A stretch of DNA of 64,000 bases, taken from assembly GCF_003719335.1 (NCBI RefSeq), contig NZ_RIAS01000015.1:107363-171362 (forward strand), in the 5' to 3' direction. The DNA comes from Paenibacillus amylolyticus. GTDB lineage: Bacteria > Bacillota > Bacilli > Paenibacillales > Paenibacillaceae. The notes under the pieces are model-generated. The model worked only from the letters and a program-made list of their open reading frames with translations, was not told the origin of the DNA and searched no databases. The position numbers were made by a program, and so were the translations under genes. Shown here piece by piece: positions 60,133 through 64,000 of this stretch (its first letter is position 1; each line of letters starts with the position of its first letter).

Positions 60133-62074
60133 ACAGAGAACATGGCGCTCTGAGCTTGTAAACGGTGTCCGCCGCCTGCGTCTGCGTAACATGCCGCTAC
60201 GATACCAGTTGATGCTTCTATTTCTGCTTTTCGCCATCGTGCCGTCCGTCGGTTTGGGTCTGCTCGTGAATTGGACGGTAGAACGAGTAGTGGAGCGACA
60301 GGTAGAGGGGCATACGATGCAGCTGATTGGCAAGGTCAATGAAGCGTTGAATACCAAGATGGAGAACTTGCAAAATATGACCTATCTGATTGCGTTTGAA
60401 CCAGACGTCAATGCTTTCATGGACGAGAAGGTCGGCGGGGACGGGAACACACGTGAACGTGAACGCGTCGAAAGACAAGCCAGCAAAGCGGATACGGAAT
60501 CTGAGCAGAACCGCTTGTATGGCATCAAACAGACTTTGCAAGGATTCACAACGTTGTACCCGGAAATTGCGGGCATCGTGCTTGTGAACGGTAGCGGTGA
60601 TTATATAAGCAATGAGATGTACCCTCGAACGGAGCAACGTCTGACCGAGGAGAATTGGTATCGGAAGGCTGCAATGCAACCAGGAATTTTCACGGTACTG
60701 GGTCAGCCGCGGGAGCGCAACATGACCACCCATGTCCGGTATAAGGATGATGAGATTGTATCGGTCGCCCGCTCTGTCACGGATGAAACGACCGGGCACG
60801 TAAAGGGAGCTGTACTAATTGACCTCAAGCTGAGGTCCGTTTCACAGGCGGCTCGTAATGTAACACTTGGAAAATCCGGGTATGTCATGGTCACCGATGT
60901 CGAAGGGCAAAGTGTGTACAAACCGGAGCATCCGCTCATTGAACATATTCCGGCGAGTTGGTTTGCTTCGGGAGAGGGCGGAACGTTTACGAAAGATGTG
61001 GATGGCGAAGCGTTATTATTCATGTATCAGTCATCTACCTTTACGGGCTGGAGAACAGTCGGGGTGTTCCCGACCAAAGAGTCGATCTCCGAGGTGAGAC
61101 AGATTCAGTTTTATGTGGTCAGTTTTGTCTTTGTAGTGTGTTTGTTTGGTCTGAGTGCATCCTTGTGGTTCTCCCGTTCGATTGCCCAGCCGATATTCCG
61201 ATTAATGTCTTATATGCGCAGAGCCGAAACGGGCAATCTCAATGCAGGCCGCTGGAGTGATCGTGCCGATGAGATCGGTATGCTGGGAAATAGTTTTAAT
61301 CGAATGCTGAGTCAGATTCGTCAGCTGATTTCGCTGAATGAGCTGAGGGAGCGGCAGAAACGGGATGCGGAGATGCGCAGCTTGCAGGAGCATATCAAGC
61401 CTCATTTTTTATATAATACGCTGGATACGATTCACTGGATGGCTCGAAAAGAAGGTGCCGACGGTGTGTCCAATATGGTTGGGGCACTGTCCCGTCTGTT
61501 CCGAATCGGACTCAGTAAGGGACAAGATTATATCCCGCTGCACTCCGAGCTGGAGCATATTAGCAGTTACCTGCAGATTCAGCAGACCAGATATCGGGAT
61601 CGTCTTGGTTACACCATCCATGTCCCGGAAGAATTGCAGAACTTGTATGTGCTGAAGCTGTTACTCCAGCCTTTGGTGGAAAATGCGATATACCATGGCA
61701 TTAAGGGTAGACGTGGCCCAGGTCATATTGTCATAGAAGCGAATGTGGAGCAGGGGCGGCTGCATCTGACAATTAAGGACGACGGAGCCGGAATGAGCGA
61801 AGAACGACTGGCGGAGATGCTGCAGCTGCTGGATATGCCGATGGAGAGTCTGGAATCGACTTCACCGGAGTGGACGGGTAAAAGTTACGGGATGCTGAAC
61901 GTACAGGCACGATTAAGATTATCATTTGGCAGTGACTATGGGATTTTGCTGGACAGCAGACAGGGAGAGGGAACCCGCGTTACGCTTGTTCATCCACTGA
62001 TGCGGGAACTGCCTGTAACAATACCTCCCCGGGTTGAGTACCGAGATAACCAAGATCGACAAGAGAAGGAGTGA
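60122..62074 (+). CDS. LytS/YesM-type sensor histidine kinase
   Basis: About 650 residues: membrane helix (about 30-50), dCache-like extracytoplasmic region, second helix (about 322-345), HAMP (about 347-400), His_kinase domain with phosphorylated His in LQEHIKPHFLYNTLDTIHW, and HATPase_c with N box QPLVENAIYHGIKG and G box IKDDGAGMS. Overlaps the previous gene by 11 nt and the next by 4. It should phosphorylate the response regulator at 62071 when the tethered binding protein reports sugar. Confidence 0.92.
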   Translation: MPNKQRTWRSELVNGVRRLRLRNMPLRYQLMLLFLLFAIVPSVGLGLLVNWTVERVVERQVEGHTMQLIGKVNEALNTKMENLQNMTYLIAFEPDVNAFMDEKVGGDGNTRERERVERQASKADTESEQNRLYGIKQTLQGFTTLYPEIAGIVLVNGSGDYISNEMYPRTEQRLTEENWYRKAAMQPGIFTVLGQPRERNMTTHVRYKDDEIVSVARSVTDETTGHVKGAVLIDLKLRSVSQAARNVTLGKSGYVMVTDVEGQSVYKPEHPLIEHIPASWFASGEGGTFTKDVDGEALLFMYQSSTFTGWRTVGVFPTKESISEVRQIQFYVVSFVFVVCLFGLSASLWFSRSIAQPIFRLMSYMRRAETGNLNAGRWSDRADEIGMLGNSFNRMLSQIRQLISLNELRERQKRDAEMRSLQEHIKPHFLYNTLDTIHWMARKEGADGVSNMVGALSRLFRIGLSKGQDYIPLHSELEHISSYLQIQQTRYRDRLGYTIHVPEELQNLYVLKLLLQPLVENAIYHGIKGRRGPGHIVIEANVEQGRLHLTIKDDGAGMSEERLAEMLQLLDMPMESLESTSPEWTGKSYGMLNVQARLRLSFGSDYGILLDSRQGEGTRVTLVHPLMRELPVTIPPRVEYRDNQDRQEKE

Positions 62075-63348
62075 AGAAGACTGTGGATTATACAGTGACA
62101 CCGGTCAATGCCAATGCGGCGGATAACCTGTACCGAGTGCTGATTGCCGACGATGAACCGATTATTCGAGAAGGAATCCGGGAGGCCATGGATTGGGCTG
62201 CACTTGGCATGGAGGTTGTCGGTGAAGCCGAGGACGGTGAGGAAGCACTTGAACGGGCGGTTGAGTTAAATGTACATGTCGTGCTGGTCGATATGAATAT
62301 GCCGTTTCTGAATGGCATTGGACTGATCCGTGCTTTACAGGAACAGTGTCCAGGAGTTCGTTATCTGATCATATCCGGGCATGATGAGTTCGCTTATGCC
62401 CAGGAAGCCGTTCGTCTCGGGGTCGAGGATTACATCCTGAAGCCTGTACAAGCAGACCAGTTGAGAGCTGCTCTGGAGCGGTTACGTCAACGGCTGGATG
62501 AGGAGCATCAGCGGACAGCATATGTCAGACAGGCGGCAGAGCAGATTGAACGAAATATTCCGCTGCTTCGCCAGCGATTTTGTCAGGAGTGGATGGAAGG
62601 ACAGGCAGGTGGTAAAAGTCTGATGGAACAGCTTGCTTTTCTACATCTGCCGTCTGTATCTCCTGTGCAAGTTGGTGTGGTGCGCTGGCCTGCTGCCGAG
62701 GCGCGTCAGACTATACTGAGGGAGAATGATCGTCAACTGTTCCTGTTTGCCATGGAAAATATCATATCAGAACTGCTCGGAGATCATCCGCATGTGCTCT
62801 TCCGTGATGCCAGCAGCGTGATCGGGATTTGTCTGTGGCAGGAGACCCCTGAGGAGATTGCACTCCTGCTGGAGCAGCAGATTAGTGCTTGTCTGAACAT
62901 CGCTGTTCATGCCCATGTCGAACCTCATAGGGGGACGCTGGAAGAGGTGCCGGGTACGTATCGGCATTGCCGTGAACAGGTATATGAAGAAGTGAAGCTC
63001 TCTCCGCTCGTTCGCAGGGCGCGACAATTAATTCAGGAGGAGTACGCAGAACGGGAGTTGACGCTGGAATCGCTGGCGTCCCGTTTGCAGGTGTCGGCAG
63101 TATATCTCAGTCGTGTGTTAAAAAAAGAGTTGAACGACTCGTTTGTTACTCTTGTCACTCATGCCCGTATTCGTAAAGCTGCACAGTTGCTGGACTCTAC
63201 GTCGCTCCCGATCCATACAATCGCTGAACGCGTAGGGTATGATACACAGCACTATTTCAGCACAGCGTTCAAAAAAACGATGGGCATCTCACCTGCCCAA
63301 TATCGCAAGAACGGCGGAACAGACAGTTCCACAGCAGGCTCTTTGTAG
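62071..63348 (+). CDS. YesN-type response regulator with AraC output domain
   Basis: 425 residues: receiver domain (about 18-135) with phosphorylated Asp in VVLVDMNMPFLNG and acidic pocket IADDEP, a central linker domain, and C-terminal AraC HTH (LTLESLASRLQVSAVYLSRVLKKEL...GISPAQYRKNG). GTG start overlaps the kinase stop (GTGA) with GAAGGA upstream. It probably activates the ChvE-like transporter genes downstream. Confidence 0.93.
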   Translation: MKKTVDYTVTPVNANAADNLYRVLIADDEPIIREGIREAMDWAALGMEVVGEAEDGEEALERAVELNVHVVLVDMNMPFLNGIGLIRALQEQCPGVRYLIISGHDEFAYAQEAVRLGVEDYILKPVQADQLRAALERLRQRLDEEHQRTAYVRQAAEQIERNIPLLRQRFCQEWMEGQAGGKSLMEQLAFLHLPSVSPVQVGVVRWPAAEARQTILRENDRQLFLFAMENIISELLGDHPHVLFRDASSVIGICLWQETPEEIALLLEQQISACLNIAVHAHVEPHRGTLEEVPGTYRHCREQVYEEVKLSPLVRRARQLIQEEYAERELTLESLASRLQVSAVYLSRVLKKELNDSFVTLVTHARIRKAAQLLDSTSLPIHTIAERVGYDTQHYFSTAFKKTMGISPAQYRKNGGTDSSTAGSL

Positions 63349-63392
63349 ATTTCGAAGCATCATCGGATGTATGGATATCAGAGGTTACAAGC

Positions 63393-63436
63393 AAACCCAC
63401 CGCGTAAAAGGTTAATCGCCTGTGGTGGGTTTTTCG
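63393..63436 (+). terminator. Terminator after the response regulator
   Basis: AAACCCACC and GGTGGGTTT pair, then TTTCG. Confidence 0.78.
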
Positions 63437-63562
63437 TTGTGTGCTTCCATCAAAAGTTAAATTTTTATAAAAAAGGTTCAAAACGTGCAAAGACCTTGCT
63501 GGCTGTGAAATGCTACCATGAGATGCAGAGAAGGACGATAAGTTAGACGATACTCTAAGAGT

Positions 63563-63576
63563 TGTAAGCGTTATCT
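63563..63576. promoter_or_regulatory. Candidate cre site before the ChvE-like gene
   Basis: TGTAAGCGTTATCT matches the cre consensus at 13 of 14 positions, about 50 bp before the start codon. Confidence 0.5.
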
Positions 63577-63622
63577 TAAGATTCCAACTGAACGCGATGA
63601 CGTGAGGAAAGGGGAACTTCAT

Positions 63623-64000
63623 ATGAAAAAAGGAGCAATACTCATCTGGCTTCTGGTGATGTCCTTCATGCTCTCGGCCTGTAATCTGGCTGAAAGTGAT
63701 GTGGGAAGCAAGGAGAAAGGATATGTCGGCATATCCATGCCTACCAAATCGTCGGAACGCTGGGTGGGAGACGGAGAGAACATGGTTCGTCTGTTTCAGG
63801 AGCAAGGTTACAAAACAGATCTTCAGTACGCCGAAGACGTGGTTGAGAATCAAATCTCCCAGATCGAGAACATGATTACCAAAGGCGTCGATGTCATGGT
63901 CATTGCATCTGTAGACGGAAATACGCTGACCGATGTCATCAAGAAGGCACATGATGAAGGCATTCAGGTCATCTCGTATGACCGGCTTATTCGTAACACG
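63623..64000 (+). CDS. ChvE/XylF-type sugar-binding lipoprotein, cut by the window end
   Basis: The first 126 codons are present. Signal peptide with lipobox MLSAC, then the start of a periplasmic-binding type I domain (GYVGISMPTKSSERW, ITKGVDVMVIASVDG). It is the likely substrate-binding subunit of a CUT2 sugar ABC importer (xylose or similar) whose ATPase and permease genes should follow outside the window. GAAAGGGG precedes ATG. The neighbouring three-component system is its probable regulator. Confidence 0.88.
   Translation, partial: MKKGAILIWLLVMSFMLSACNLAESDVGSKEKGYVGISMPTKSSERWVGDGENMVRLFQEQGYKTDLQYAEDVVENQISQIENMITKGVDVMVIASVDGNTLTDVIKKAHDEGIQVISYDRLIRNT

Overview
The window looks like chromosomal DNA of a Paenibacillus-type, spore-forming, polysaccharide-degrading Firmicute. 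This is inference from gene content: a mannitol PTS operon of Bacillus type, LplABC-type sugar transporters under large AraC sensor-regulators, S-layer (SLH) proteins, a DUF5704-like secreted protein, paired type I pullulanases, a LytS/YesN-type three-component sensor, strong AGGAGG ribosome binding sites, TTG/GTG starts and many intrinsic terminators. No tRNA, rRNA or CRISPR array was seen.

Layout: 0.4-5.6 kb, mannitol operon mtlA-mtlR-mtlF-mtlD. 5.9-8.8 kb (minus strand), a small CWC-type Cys-rich protein and a MutS2-like ATPase that ends where the Smr nuclease domain should start; a ~375-nt leader with its own promoter, a 7-codon leader peptide and two strong terminators precedes the ATPase. 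8.9-18 kb, a rhamnogalacturonan-type utilisation locus (AraC sensor-regulator, two permeases, two solute-binding lipoproteins, a GH105 hydrolase). 18.4-23.4 kb, an SLH surface protein and a 1222-residue secreted Ig-like protein. 23.6-29 kb, two type I pullulanases. 29-34 kb, a CTC/L25 protein, a WYL regulator, a glycosyltransferase and small proteins. 34-38.4 kb, a yybP-ykoY riboswitch with a TerC-family membrane protein, then a structured leader followed by an rtcB-AAA ATPase pair. 38.7-45.3 kb, a stress membrane protein, MsrA, a secreted beta-propeller protein, two membrane-anchored Mrr-like nucleases and a CAP/SLH protein. 45.6-51.2 kb, a decayed tnpB, fabV, an XRE-TPR regulator, an inverted-repeat cluster and two proteins sharing a small beta domain. 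51.4-58.6 kb, SUKH-like protein, methyltransferase, WYL regulator divergent from a 6-phospho-beta-glucosidase, PAP2 phosphatase, NTR-like protein, and a LysE exporter with AraC regulator. 59-64 kb, a membrane-tethered sugar-binding protein, histidine kinase and response regulator, followed by a ChvE-like sugar-binding lipoprotein cut by the window end.

Carbohydrate uptake and its control dominate. Candidate CcpA cre sites stand before mtlA, the AraC regulator, lplB, the second pullulanase and both genes of the 59-64 kb sugar system. The signals most worth following are (1) the attenuation-type leader of the MutS2-like gene, which resembles leaders of inducible antibiotic-resistance genes; (2) a ~230-bp terminal-inverted-repeat element present in two opposite copies (16.2 and 58.7 kb) with a compensatory base change in an internal palindrome; and (3) the uORF, hairpins and terminator before the rtcB-AAA operon.
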